Source: an uncultured Eubacteriales bacterium (GTDB lineage Bacteria > Bacillota > Clostridia > Christensenellales > UBA1242). Taken from it: DNA of 15,771 nt. The notes under the pieces are model-generated. The model was not told the DNA's origin. It was given only the letters and a program-made list of their open reading frames with translations, and did no database searches. Positions 6,775 through 13,360 of this stretch are shown here, piece by piece. The stretch covers positions 1-15,771 of the forward strand of contig CAJJIV010000014.1 of NCBI GenBank assembly GCA_905187655.1, written 5' to 3'. A program made the position numbers and the translations under genes. Position 1 is the first letter of the stretch, and each line of letters begins with the position of its first letter.

Positions 6775-8094
6775 CTAAACCCCCTTATCTTTTATGTTTT
6801 CTTTTGCAAAAACAATTCTTTGAACCAAATTGCGTTTTGCTGGGCACACAAAGCCACAACATCCACATTTGGTGCAAAACTCCGCACCATATTTTTTTGC
6901 CATTGCATAATCTTCCCTTTCAGCATACTCTTCTATGCGATATGGCATAAGATTTCTTGGGCATATATCTACACACTTTCCACACCCTATGCAAGCAGTT
7001 TCTTTATCGGTGGAAAGTACAGTCCCATTTAAGAACATTAATGCTTTAAGTGTTTTTGTTACAGATACATTTAACCCTGCGACCGATACACCTCGCATTG
7101 GTCCACCGGCAATTACTTTTAACACATTTCGTTCTCCACTGCTACGTGTGCGATTCATAATATCTTCAAAGGTGGTGCCAACTCTTGTCCAAACGCATTG
7201 TATTTCATTTCCGTTTAGCCCGGTACCTACAACTGTTAAAAGTTTGTCCACATCTCCGCTTCCTTTGGCGACAGCATTGTTAACCGCATAACAGGTGGCT
7301 ATATCTACTATAATCATGCCAAAATCTTTAGGAGAACCTTTTATAGACATCTCTTTTTTTGTTAAAGCTTTAACTAGTTCAATTTCATCACCAACAGGAT
7401 ACCTGTCTGGAACAATATAAACATCAAAAAGCAAGTCGCCTTCTGCTTCTTTAAGTTTATCAATAAAGCCTTGAAATTTTGCAAACATAGATTTTGTAAT
7501 TACAAAACTAATGGTATTTACCTTAATACTTTTTGCAATATATGCCGCACCATCAATAATCTCTTCAGCATTTTCTCTTGCCAAAACTATATTGTTAATT
7601 AAAAATGGCTCATCGGTGCAAGCATTTACAACCAAACTGCTTACATGGTCTTCTTCATTCAATTTCAATTTTTCTTGAAGAGGCTTGCCATCGTAGTCAA
7701 CAATTCCCAACTCTTCAATTCTTTTTAAAATCGCATCTTTGGTTGCTGTTTCATACTCTATTGGTGGCAAAGTAATTTGATCATCGTTAGGATCAACATT
7801 AATTAAAATATGGTCACACATTCCACCGTAACATGATGGTCGTTTTTCAATACGATTAACATTCCCACATACTGGTGATACAATTGTACTGACTCCTGAT
7901 TTTGCCAAAATAGTACCAACTTTCACCTTTTCATTTAAGCCCACCATAATTACTGGTGCTGGTCCTTTGCATTGCTTAAGCGGAACAACTGCCATATGAG
8001 GAAGTGGCAATTTTATAACTTCACTATTTTCTACATATGCAGTAATTTTGGGCAAGGCAATACCCTTACCATAAGAGAAAGCTTTAAATCTCAT
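6775..8094 (-). CDS. rnfC: RnfC-like subunit with lost FMN/NADH motif and intact Fe-S motifs
   Basis: The protein has 439 residues from ATG 8094, which sits three bases after GGAGGAG and begins MRFKAFSYGKGI like family members; the ATG at 8109 has no ribosome binding site. RnfC normally binds FMN and NAD(H) through GLGGAGFPTH, as in NuoF. Here the gap-free equivalent is DYDGKPLQEK (residues 133-142). The following NGAECEP is NACTDEP (157-163). Other family marks remain: RYPVGDE near 222 and GGPMRG near 330. Two C-terminal [4Fe-4S] motifs are intact (Cys 368/371/374/378 and 407/410/413/417). This is the first gene of the operon and has its own promoter. Flavin-dependent NAD reduction by this subunit appears unlikely. 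Confidence 0.92.
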   Translation of the reverse strand: MRFKAFSYGKGIALPKITAYVENSEVIKLPLPHMAVVPLKQCKGPAPVIMVGLNEKVKVGTILAKSGVSTIVSPVCGNVNRIEKRPSCYGGMCDHILINVDPNDDQITLPPIEYETATKDAILKRIEELGIVDYDGKPLQEKLKLNEEDHVSSLVVNACTDEPFLINNIVLARENAEEIIDGAAYIAKSIKVNTISFVITKSMFAKFQGFIDKLKEAEGDLLFDVYIVPDRYPVGDEIELVKALTKKEMSIKGSPKDFGMIIVDIATCYAVNNAVAKGSGDVDKLLTVVGTGLNGNEIQCVWTRVGTTFEDIMNRTRSSGERNVLKVIAGGPMRGVSVAGLNVSVTKTLKALMFLNGTVLSTDKETACIGCGKCVDICPRNLMPYRIEEYAEREDYAMAKKYGAEFCTKCGCCGFVCPAKRNLVQRIVFAKENIKDKGV

Positions 8095-8127
8095 TTTCTC
8101 CTCCGCCATAAAAGTTTAATTATTTAT

Positions 8128-8156
8128 AATATAGCAAATTTTTTTATATATGTCTA
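8128..8156 (-). promoter_or_regulatory. Promoter of the rnf-type operon
   Basis: Minus-strand -35 TAGACA (8151-8156) and -10 TATATT (8128-8133) have 17-base spacing, about 34 bases before the rnfC start. The short leader contains no evident regulatory structure. Confidence 0.55.
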
Positions 8157-8182
8157 ACAAATTTGGTTATATTTACCAAACT
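8150..8182 (-). terminator. Weak hairpin after the TauE/SafE pair
   Basis: TTTGGT (minus strand, 8180-8175) pairs with ACCAAA (8167-8162) around a seven-base loop, followed by a T-rich but interrupted run. A six-pair stem is marginal, and it overlaps the -35 region of the rnf promoter. Confidence 0.3.
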
Positions 8183-8192
8183 TAAAATGTTT

Positions 8193-8603
8193 CTATAACT
8201 CCTTTTTTGCTATATAACCACTCTGCTTTTTATCTTTTATCATATTGATTATTCCAATGATTAACTGCAACAAACCAAGTGCAATTAAAAAGGTTCCAAA
8301 GCAAATAGATAAAAATTTATTTTTGACTTTTATTGCTAACAATGAAGAAAGCACCGATAGTCCAATTGCAACTATTACAATAAGCCAGCTTTTCTTGTAA
8401 TTAATTAATTTGTTCTTTGTATAAATTATACAGCAAATTAGTGCACAAGGCACAAAAACCAATAAATTTAAACCCTGTGCAACGTTTTGTTCAACTTTCA
8501 TAATTATTGTCAAAATTGGAATTAAAAGAGTTCCTCCGCCCATTCCCATTCCTGCCAAGGCACCAGAAAGTATTGACAATAGTAAATACCAAATAAAATT
8601 CAT
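8193..8603 (-). CDS. TauE/SafE-family permease, second half-size subunit
   Basis: This 136-residue protein has about four hydrophobic spans and the TauE/SafE signature GMGMGGGTLLIP at residues 18-29. Family members are usually about 250 residues with two such repeats; here each repeat is a separate gene. The start ATG 8603 overlaps the preceding stop as ATGA, implying translational coupling and a likely heterodimer. The family exports sulfite, sulfoacetate or other organic anions; the substrate here is not indicated. The longer in-frame start at 8627 lies inside the preceding gene. Confidence 0.85.
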   Translation of the reverse strand: MNFIWYLLLSILSGALAGMGMGGGTLLIPILTIIMKVEQNVAQGLNLLVFVPCALICCIIYTKNKLINYKKSWLIVIVAIGLSVLSSLLAIKVKNKFLSICFGTFLIALGLLQLIIGIINMIKDKKQSGYIAKKEL

Positions 8604-8974
8604 CGCAAAGCCCCCACAAGTATCCAAACGCCGGAAAAAATCATAACACCATAGAATATTAAACCAATAATTGTATTATTTAATTTTTTGAGCGCAAATG
8701 TACCAATTACACCGCCTATGGCTGTGCCAATTGCAACTGGCAAAAGTATTTTATAATCGACAATACCCTTTAATAAATATGTGATACCACTAACTAGACA
8801 AATAGGCATAATAACAAAAACTGCGGTTGCATGTGCCGTTTTATTTGTCATTTTAAACAGCCAACACAACAGTGGCACCAAAACCATACCACCACCAGCA
8901 CCCATAAACCCATTTATTCCACCGACTAAAAGACCAGTGATGATTGAAAAAAGTATAAACTTAAATATTTTCAT
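8600..8974 (-). CDS. TauE/SafE-family permease, first half-size subunit
   Basis: This 124-residue protein has four hydrophobic spans and the signature GFMGAGGGMVLVP at residues 22-34, followed by NKTAHATA typical of TauE/SafE. It lies 29 bases beyond the greA terminator hairpin and is coupled to the second half by an ATGA overlap. No clear ribosome binding site precedes the ATG (ACTAATAGT), and I saw no convincing promoter, so translation may be weak, or driven by read-through from greA. Confidence 0.82.
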   Translation of the reverse strand: MKIFKFILFSIITGLLVGGINGFMGAGGGMVLVPLLCWLFKMTNKTAHATAVFVIMPICLVSGITYLLKGIVDYKILLPVAIGTAIGGVIGTFALKKLNNTIIGLIFYGVMIFSGVWILVGALR

Positions 8975-8995
8975 ACTATTAGTATCTAAAAAAAT

Positions 8996-9029
8996 TCATA
9001 AAAAAATAACAAGGCAACCTTGTTATTTT
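8996..9029 (-). terminator. Rho-independent terminator of greA
   Basis: A perfect 12-pair inverted repeat (AAAATAACAAGG at 9003-9014, CCTTGTTATTTT at 9018-9029) with a three-base loop is followed on the minus strand by a run of T. It begins 24 bases after the greA stop. Confidence 0.85.
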
Positions 9030-9052
9030 AATTATTTTATATATTAAAAATT

Positions 9053-9523
9053 TTAAACTGATATTTTTAATACCTTCATTTTAATTGAGCCAGCAGGTGC
9101 TTCTACATTGACAACATCGCCAACTTTTTTGCCCATTAAAGATTTCCCAATAGGAGACTCATTGCTAATAAGCCCCTTACTTGGATTGCTTTCAAGTGAA
9201 CCAACAATTGAATATTCAACTTCTTCATCAAATTCCATATCATATAATTTAACGGTAGTTCCTACACCAACTTTATCGCTTTTAACATCTTTAACATCAA
9301 CAATTTTAGCTTGTCTTAGTGTTTCTTCAATTTTTTCTATTTCAGCTTCAAGTTTGCGTTGTTCATCTCGTGCAGCATCGTATTCTGAATTCTCGCTTAA
9401 ATCCCCAAATTCTCTGGCAGCCTTAAGCTTTTCAACAACTTCTTGCCTGCGTTCACTTTTAAGATAATCTAAGTATTTTTCTTTTTCTTCTCTTCCTTCT
9501 TTTGTCAAAAAAATATCTGCCAT
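9053..9523 (-). CDS. greA: Transcript cleavage factor GreA
   Basis: The 156-residue protein is the usual GreA length. Residues 1-75 form the N-terminal coiled coil, with the acidic tip in FGDLSENSEYDAARDEQ (Asp41 and Glu44 are the residues that position the catalytic Mg2+ in RNA polymerase). Residues 80-156 form the C-terminal FKBP-like domain, with SPIGKSLMGKKVGD. GreA inserts into the RNA polymerase secondary channel and rescues backtracked complexes by stimulating RNA cleavage. GGAGG is nine bases upstream of the ATG. The gene has its own promoter and terminator and looks ordinary. Confidence 0.97.
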   Translation of the reverse strand: MADIFLTKEGREEKEKYLDYLKSERRQEVVEKLKAAREFGDLSENSEYDAARDEQRKLEAEIEKIEETLRQAKIVDVKDVKSDKVGVGTTVKLYDMEFDEEVEYSIVGSLESNPSKGLISNESPIGKSLMGKKVGDVVNVEAPAGSIKMKVLKISV

Positions 9524-9561
9524 TATTTTCGCCTCCAGCCTTTTTATTTTTATGAGTGCAT

Positions 9562-9590
9562 ATTATAAGATTAAGAAACCTAAAAGTCAA
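9562..9590 (-). promoter_or_regulatory. Promoter of greA
   Basis: Minus-strand -35 TTGACT (9585-9590) and -10 TATAAT (9562-9567) are separated by 17 bases and lie about 38 bases from the start codon. This is one of the strongest promoter matches in the window. Confidence 0.8.
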
Positions 9591-9622
9591 GTCCAAAATA
9601 ATTATTTTTGTTAAAATTTCAA

Positions 9623-9651
9623 TTGATAAAACCTTAAACTAGTGCTAAAAT
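9623..9651 (+). promoter_or_regulatory. Promoter of the plus-strand 86-codon gene
   Basis: Plus-strand -35 TTGATA (9623-9628) and -10 TAAAAT (9646-9651) are separated by 17 bases and end 31 bases before the ATG. It diverges from the greA promoter. Confidence 0.65.
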
Positions 9652-9682
9652 ATTTGTATTATTTGTTTTGGGAAAGTGTTCT

Positions 9683-9943
9683 ATGATAAAAATTTGGGCA
9701 AAAGTTATTGTAAATCATAAAATCAAAAAAGACCTTTTATATGAAACCATTGAAAATTATTCTCGAGAATCCTTTTTTGATCACCTTGCTGAAATGTGCC
9801 ATCAGTTAGATATTCCAACTCCGGTGCTAATTGATGCACACTTTTATAATTATGAAAATTTTAACAACATAAAATTTCTACCACGTGACTTTGTGGAACA
9901 AGTTAATTTTGACCAGCTTATACTGGAAAATGCACTAACTTAA
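9683..9943 (+). CDS. Small conserved-looking protein of unknown function
   Basis: This is the only supported plus-strand gene, with 86 residues from ATG 9683 (start MIKIWAKVIVNHKI). A TTG at 9668 would add five residues but sits inside the probable ribosome binding region GGGAAAG. The sequence is soluble and has no membrane span. It contains an aromatic/acidic middle (SRESFFDHLAEMCHQLDIPTP) and the pair of phrases FLPRDFVEQVNFDQLILEN at the end, reminiscent of small uncharacterised proteins found near greA-like housekeeping genes in Clostridia; I cannot name a family. A dedicated promoter and a strong terminator on either side support expression as a single gene. Confidence 0.75.
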   Translation: MIKIWAKVIVNHKIKKDLLYETIENYSRESFFDHLAEMCHQLDIPTPVLIDAHFYNYENFNNIKFLPRDFVEQVNFDQLILENALT

Positions 9944-9950
9944 TTAATAT

Positions 9951-9980
9951 AAGGAAGCAACCATTTGCTTCCTTTTGTTA
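9951..9980 (+). terminator. Terminator of the plus-strand gene
   Basis: AAGGAAGCAA (9951-9960) pairs perfectly with TTGCTTCCTT (9965-9974) around CCAT and is followed by TTTGTTATT. It starts eight bases after the stop codon. It may also stop the convergent Rho-like transcript, though the minus-strand T run is poorer. Confidence 0.85.
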
Positions 9981-10028
9981 TTCATTATATGTAATAAAAT
10001 AAAAAGTATTCACAATTTTTAAGTTTAA

Positions 10029-11192
10029 TTATTTATTACCCTTACGATTTACCTGCAAATAGCCATCTATTATATAGCTATCACTTCTGTCTATATCTTT
10101 CTTTTGTGTTAAATCTATTTTATTAAATTTTAAGTCATCAAATATAATACTAATTTTGTCATAGACTTCGCCTTCTGGACATACCAAAACAATTGTAACA
10201 TTGTTTAATAATCCTTCTGTTATGTAATAAGCCAACTTACCCATAATATCGGCAAACAACGAACTATTTGGCAAATTTAGTAATCGCTCTAGATATGCTA
10301 GGTCATCAACAACTACAATTTCAGCAGTTGGTCCGCTATTCAACTTTACCAGTCTATCTATAAAGAGTCTTATTTTTTTAATAATAGTTTCATTATCACT
10401 ACCCGCGAAATTTACATACCAACCATTTGTTAACTGACTTATATATTTTTCTCTGCCATTTGGGTCAAATTCCCCAACTGCACTTAAAGAAGAATTTGGT
10501 ACTTCGTACAAGTTTTTTAAAAGTTCATCAGTTAAATCCACCGTGTCCGATGCTTGGCAGACTATTTTGATTTTGTCACCTATATTTAATTCGGAAGTTT
10601 TTGTGTAATCTAATAACCTTTGTCCAAGACTCCGTTCGGTTTTCTCTTTGCATTCTTCAGAAAATCCTACATAATCATACAAAAGTCCATAAAAACGCTT
10701 TCCGTTAAGACATACTATTTTTTTCTCGCCATCTTCCTCTGAAATTTCGACATAATCTCCATCGGTAAGATTGTTATCTAAAACAAATTCCAATGGTAGT
10801 TCTATTTTCTCACGTTCAATAAAATAACCCTTTTGAACAAGATAGTACTTATTATTGTCGCTAAAAAATATTCCAGAAATAATTTTCTCAGCATGAGGTT
10901 TAGATTTACTTCTAAATTCCAGGATAGTTTTAACCGGCTCTTCTTCATCATGTAAATTATAATCAATTGCCAATCTGTTTATTTCATCTAGCTTTAATAA
11001 TCCAGAAACATTTTTTGACCTTGCTGTTAACTCTGGGCTTTTAAGAACTTCGTTGACAATAAAATCATAAAGAACCTGTTTATCTTCGGTAGTAGGTGCC
11101 TCTACTCCAAGTGCACGAGCCAAGACTCTTAGTTCCTGTATGGAACATTTTGAAACATTATCAACATTTTCAAGATAAATTTTTTCAAACAT
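10029..11192 (-). CDS. Rho-like protein without Walker A (degenerate transcription terminator homologue)
   Basis: The 387-residue protein has the Rho domain order. A Rho_N-type helical domain spans about 15-50 (IQELRVLARALGVEA). A cold-shock-like RNA-binding domain spans about 100-165. A RecA-like region follows. RLLDY (191-195) and NIGDKIKIV (203-211) match the Rho segment leading to PPKAGKTTLL, but the loop itself reads QASDTVDLTD, so the Walker A Lys and Thr are gone. EIVVVDDLAYLERLL (281-295) resembles Rho Walker B DVVILLDSITRLARA. The R-loop region after it is shortened. The end IIDGYLQVNRKG recalls FPAIDVNKSGTR. It cannot be a normal ATP-driven helicase; RNA binding remains plausible. 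AGGAG precedes the ATG and a promoter lies just upstream. No obg follows rpmA here. Confidence 0.72.
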   Translation of the reverse strand: MFEKIYLENVDNVSKCSIQELRVLARALGVEAPTTEDKQVLYDFIVNEVLKSPELTARSKNVSGLLKLDEINRLAIDYNLHDEEEPVKTILEFRSKSKPHAEKIISGIFFSDNNKYYLVQKGYFIEREKIELPLEFVLDNNLTDGDYVEISEEDGEKKIVCLNGKRFYGLLYDYVGFSEECKEKTERSLGQRLLDYTKTSELNIGDKIKIVCQASDTVDLTDELLKNLYEVPNSSLSAVGEFDPNGREKYISQLTNGWYVNFAGSDNETIIKKIRLFIDRLVKLNSGPTAEIVVVDDLAYLERLLNLPNSSLFADIMGKLAYYITEGLLNNVTIVLVCPEGEVYDKISIIFDDLKFNKIDLTQKKDIDRSDSYIIDGYLQVNRKGNK

Positions 11193-11230
11193 TTTTATCT
11201 CCTCTAAACATTTCCAAAGTTTACAATACT

Positions 11231-11259
11231 ATTTTAGCAAATAATTTTCATTATGTAAA
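11231..11259 (-). promoter_or_regulatory. Promoter of the Rho-like gene
   Basis: Minus-strand -35 TTTACA (11254-11259) and -10 TAAAAT (11231-11236) with 17-base spacing lie between the rpmA terminator and the Rho-like start, making it a separate transcription unit. Confidence 0.68.
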
Positions 11260-11263
11260 GTCC

Positions 11264-11301
11264 CAATAAAAAAATAAAGCCCTACTTGCGTTGTAGGGCT
11301 T
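11264..11301 (-). terminator. Terminator of the rplU-prp-rpmA operon
   Basis: AAGCCCTAC (11277-11285) pairs with GTAGGGCTT (11293-11301) around a seven-base loop. On the minus strand it is followed by TTTATTTTTTTTATT. It starts 27 bases after the rpmA stop. Confidence 0.9.
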
Positions 11302-11327
11302 ACCCATTTATACATATTTTTGAAAAA

Positions 11328-11600
11328 TTAAAGAACGCTAACTTTTTTACGATCTTTTCCAAGTCTTTCAAATTTAACAACACCAGTTGTTTTTGCATAT
11401 AGGGTGTCATCATCGCCGATTCCTACATTGGTTCCAGGGTGAACCTTTGTTCCTCTTTGACGAACGATTATGCTACCTGCTGATATGGTTTGACCATCGG
11501 CAACTTTTACACCAAGTCTTTGAGCGTTACTATCTCTTCCATTCTTAGTGGATCCGCCACCTTTTTTATGTGCAAATAACTGAATATTCATAAACATCAT
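11328..11600 (-). CDS. rpmA: Ribosomal protein L27 (bL27) with cleavable N-terminal extension
   Basis: The 90-residue protein contains the L27 core (STKNGRDSNAQRLGVK, GSIIVRQRGTKVHPG). It carries the Bacillota-type N-terminal extension MNIQLFA before HKKGG. The protease Prp removes such extensions after the Phe-Ala, exposing the tail that reaches the peptidyl transferase centre. The site is predicted between Ala10 and His11, counting from the first of three possible ATGs (11600, 11597, 11591). The first ATG forms an ATGA overlap with prp and has GGAGG ten bases upstream, so I prefer it. It is part of the large ribosomal subunit and ends the three-gene operon. Confidence 0.96.
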   Translation of the reverse strand: MMFMNIQLFAHKKGGGSTKNGRDSNAQRLGVKVADGQTISAGSIIVRQRGTKVHPGTNVGIGDDDTLYAKTTGVVKFERLGKDRKKVSVL

Positions 11601-11932
11601 AAATTTTTTACCTCCAATTCTATAAAATCTGAAAAGCCTTCGTTTAAGTCAGAAACACCAAGAAGCATAGTGTTTAAAATGACATCGACATCGTGCCTAC
11701 AACTGCTAGAAAGTCCATCTGGAATGATAATTAAAAGGTAGCCTCTTTCATCATCTCTTTCGGTTTTGGCGTTAACTCCCGCAATCAAAAGAACTCCCAT
11801 TAAGGCTGTCTGAACAATGCTTGACAATGCCGAGCAAACAATGTCTTCTCCTTTTTCGCCATAATTTGTGTGTCCGTCACAAACTACTTTGCAAATGCTG
11901 TTTCCTTTCTTCTCGATAGTTACTTTTGTCAT
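11597..11932 (-). CDS. prp: Ribosomal-processing cysteine protease Prp
   Basis: This 111-residue protein belongs to the Prp (YsxB) family, which cleaves the N-terminal extension of L27. The catalytic pair is visible as His21 in CDGHTNYGEKGEDIVCSA and Cys33 in the same stretch. The start ATG 11932 gives MTKVTIEK, matching the family; a TTG at 11953 would extend it back into rplU. It lies between rplU and rpmA, four bases after the first and overlapping the second, the conserved Bacillota arrangement. Its ribosome binding site is weak, so coupling to rplU translation is likely. Confidence 0.94.
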   Translation of the reverse strand: MTKVTIEKKGNSICKVVCDGHTNYGEKGEDIVCSALSSIVQTALMGVLLIAGVNAKTERDDERGYLLIIIPDGLSSSCRHDVDVILNTMLLGVSDLNEGFSDFIELEVKNL

Positions 11933-11936
11933 ATTC

Positions 11937-12242
11937 TTAACCAATAGATACAACTTTTAGTTTAGAATATGGTTGACGATGACCTTGTTTAACATGTTCG
12001 TTTTTCTTGGCCTTGTATTTGTAAACTACAACTTTATCGTCTTTACCATTTTCAAGAACCTCGGCTACAACTTTGATGTTTTTAACGTCAGCACCCGTCT
12101 TCACATTTCCTTGGTCATCAACAAAAAGCAAACACTTTAGGTCTACCTTAGCGCCAACAGCCTCGTTAACTCTTTCGGTTTTAAAATACTTACCTACTTC
12201 TGCTTTGTGTTGTTTACCACCTGCTTCAACAATTGCGTACAT
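11937..12242 (-). CDS. rplU: Ribosomal protein L21 (bL21)
   Basis: The 101-residue protein covers the full L21 length: MYAIVEAGGKQHKAEVGKYF at the start and KYKAKKNEHVKQGHRQPYSK near the end, the rRNA-binding part. It is the first gene of the rplU-prp-rpmA operon, with AGGAGG about 11 bases upstream, and is preceded by a promoter and a leader that may bind L21. Confidence 0.97.
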   Translation of the reverse strand: MYAIVEAGGKQHKAEVGKYFKTERVNEAVGAKVDLKCLLFVDDQGNVKTGADVKNIKVVAEVLENGKDDKVVVYKYKAKKNEHVKQGHRQPYSKLKVVSIG

Positions 12243-12300
12243 AATTCGTTTTACCTCCTCTTACCAGTCTCACCGTTAAGGTGACAACTTGCTTTTGCAT
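12243..12300 (-). promoter_or_regulatory. Probable L21 autoregulatory leader RNA
   Basis: The transcript just upstream of rplU contains GTTGTCACCTTAACGGTGAG, which folds into a small CACC/GGTG hairpin, followed by ACTGGTAAGAGGAGG that includes the ribosome binding site. This resembles the L21 leader element found before rplU in Bacillota, where excess L21 is thought to repress the operon. The call rests on position and motif; I could not score it against a covariance model. An additional TATAAT-like box lies at 12343-12348 within the longer leader. Confidence 0.55.
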
Positions 12301-12424
12301 ATTAAATCGTTACTTAAGGCAATTGGCGATATATCTTTACAGATTATATCATGACCTTTGGGCAAAAATTAAATTGCAAAATAACTTGTTCTTAGTTTAA
12401 CCTTTTCCGTGTGGCTCGAGTAAA

Positions 12425-12453
12425 AGTTTATCATACAAACATCGTTTTGTCAA
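12425..12453 (-). promoter_or_regulatory. Promoter of rplU-prp-rpmA
   Basis: A perfect minus-strand -35 TTGACA (12448-12453) and -10 TAAACT (12425-12430) are separated by 17 bases. The expected start is near 12418, giving an untranslated leader of roughly 175 bases before rplU. Confidence 0.75.
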
Positions 12454-12475
12454 TCACTTTGACTTTATAAACTAA

Positions 12476-13360
12476 CTACATAAGTTTGCTTTTTACTTCT
12501 AAAATTGACAAAGAATAATCTTCAACAGACAATAAATCTAATTTGCTTTCAGAAAATGTAAAAATTGGTTTAAAATTTTTTTCAACAACTATAAACTCGT
12601 AATATTTTTGTTCCCTTAATTTTCTGAAAATTTTGTAAATTTTCATATCTATTGGAACAACCAACTCAATTTTTTCTATGCCATATTTTAGTTCTTCACT
12701 TCTTTTTTCTATCGAAGAAAATCTTAAATAATTCAACTTGGGTCTACTTAAACTAGAGATATACATCATAATTGCAATAATCCCAAAAGTTATGTTAAAT
12801 GACACAAAAATTGATCCAACAAATAAGCAAAATAGTAAGACTGCAAAAATTTTAGTCGCTATTGTTGCCTTTTTAACTGCTGTTTCTCTTTGCATCTTTA
12901 GTGAAAGTTTGGCAACTAAAAGTCTGCCACCATCTAACGGGTAAAGTGGCAAAAAATTAAAAATTCCACATACTAAACTGCTAATCATAAGCTCATATGT
13001 CTGATTATAAAAAGTTGGTATAACCCACCACGATGCAACTAAACATATTGAAAGAATAAAGCTAAATAATGGCCCGCCAATGCAAATAATAATTTCATCA
13101 CGATATCTTATTTTATCTAGCGCCCCAGAAAGTTCTGCGCCATATGGCATTAAAACAATCCTTAATTGATTATATCCGCAATGTCGTGCAAACAAATAAT
13201 GCCCAAATTCATGAAATAAAGCGCTAATAAAATAACAAAAAAATATGAAAAATTTATGAATAATGATAAAATAAACACCAAGCAAAATGAAAAACGGGTG
13301 CAGGACAATTGGAAGATTAAAATAAAACTGTTTAAATGTCTTTAATTTTTGTTTAAACAT
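12476..13360 (-). CDS. spoIVFB: Site-2-type intramembrane metalloprotease SpoIVFB (M50 family)
   Basis: The 294-residue membrane protein has the zinc motif HEFGH at residues 50-54 and the second ligand motif FLPLYPLDGGR with Asp143, both in hydrophobic segments. In sporulating Bacillota SpoIVFB cleaves pro-sigma-K in the mother cell. After the membrane domain, residues about 215-290 look like the single degenerate CBS domain found in SpoIVFB, which senses nucleotide. The start ATG overlaps the SpoIVFA-like gene by eight bases with AGGAAG upstream. The neighbours (minD, minE, rplU, prp, rpmA) reproduce the known spoIVF context. It could be another M50 protease, but synteny favours SpoIVFB. Confidence 0.88.
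   Translation of the reverse strand: MFKQKLKTFKQFYFNLPIVLHPFFILLGVYFIIIHKFFIFFCYFISALFHEFGHYLFARHCGYNQLRIVLMPYGAELSGALDKIRYRDEIIICIGGPLFSFILSICLVASWWVIPTFYNQTYELMISSLVCGIFNFLPLYPLDGGRLLVAKLSLKMQRETAVKKATIATKIFAVLLFCLFVGSIFVSFNITFGIIAIMMYISSLSRPKLNYLRFSSIEKRSEELKYGIEKIELVVPIDMKIYKIFRKLREQKYYEFIVVEKNFKPIFTFSESKLDLLSVEDYSLSILEVKSKLM

Noticed and set aside
6935..7291. 118-codon plus-strand open frame opposite rnfC
   Set aside because: It is antisense to a well-supported gene, has no ribosome binding site or recognisable domain, and reflects low stop frequency opposite this coding sequence.
8095..8109. ATG at 8109 as rnfC start
   Set aside because: No ribosome binding site precedes it, while GGAGGAG lies between it and ATG 8094, whose product starts like other RnfC proteins.
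9108..9467. 119-codon plus-strand open frame opposite greA
   Set aside because: The Ser/Thr/Leu-rich translation is the shadow of the greA coiled coil; greA itself is certain.
12338..12352. Second rplU promoter at a TATAAT-like box
   Set aside because: The box is good (12343-12348) but no -35 lies at a usable distance, so I noted it only within the leader entry.
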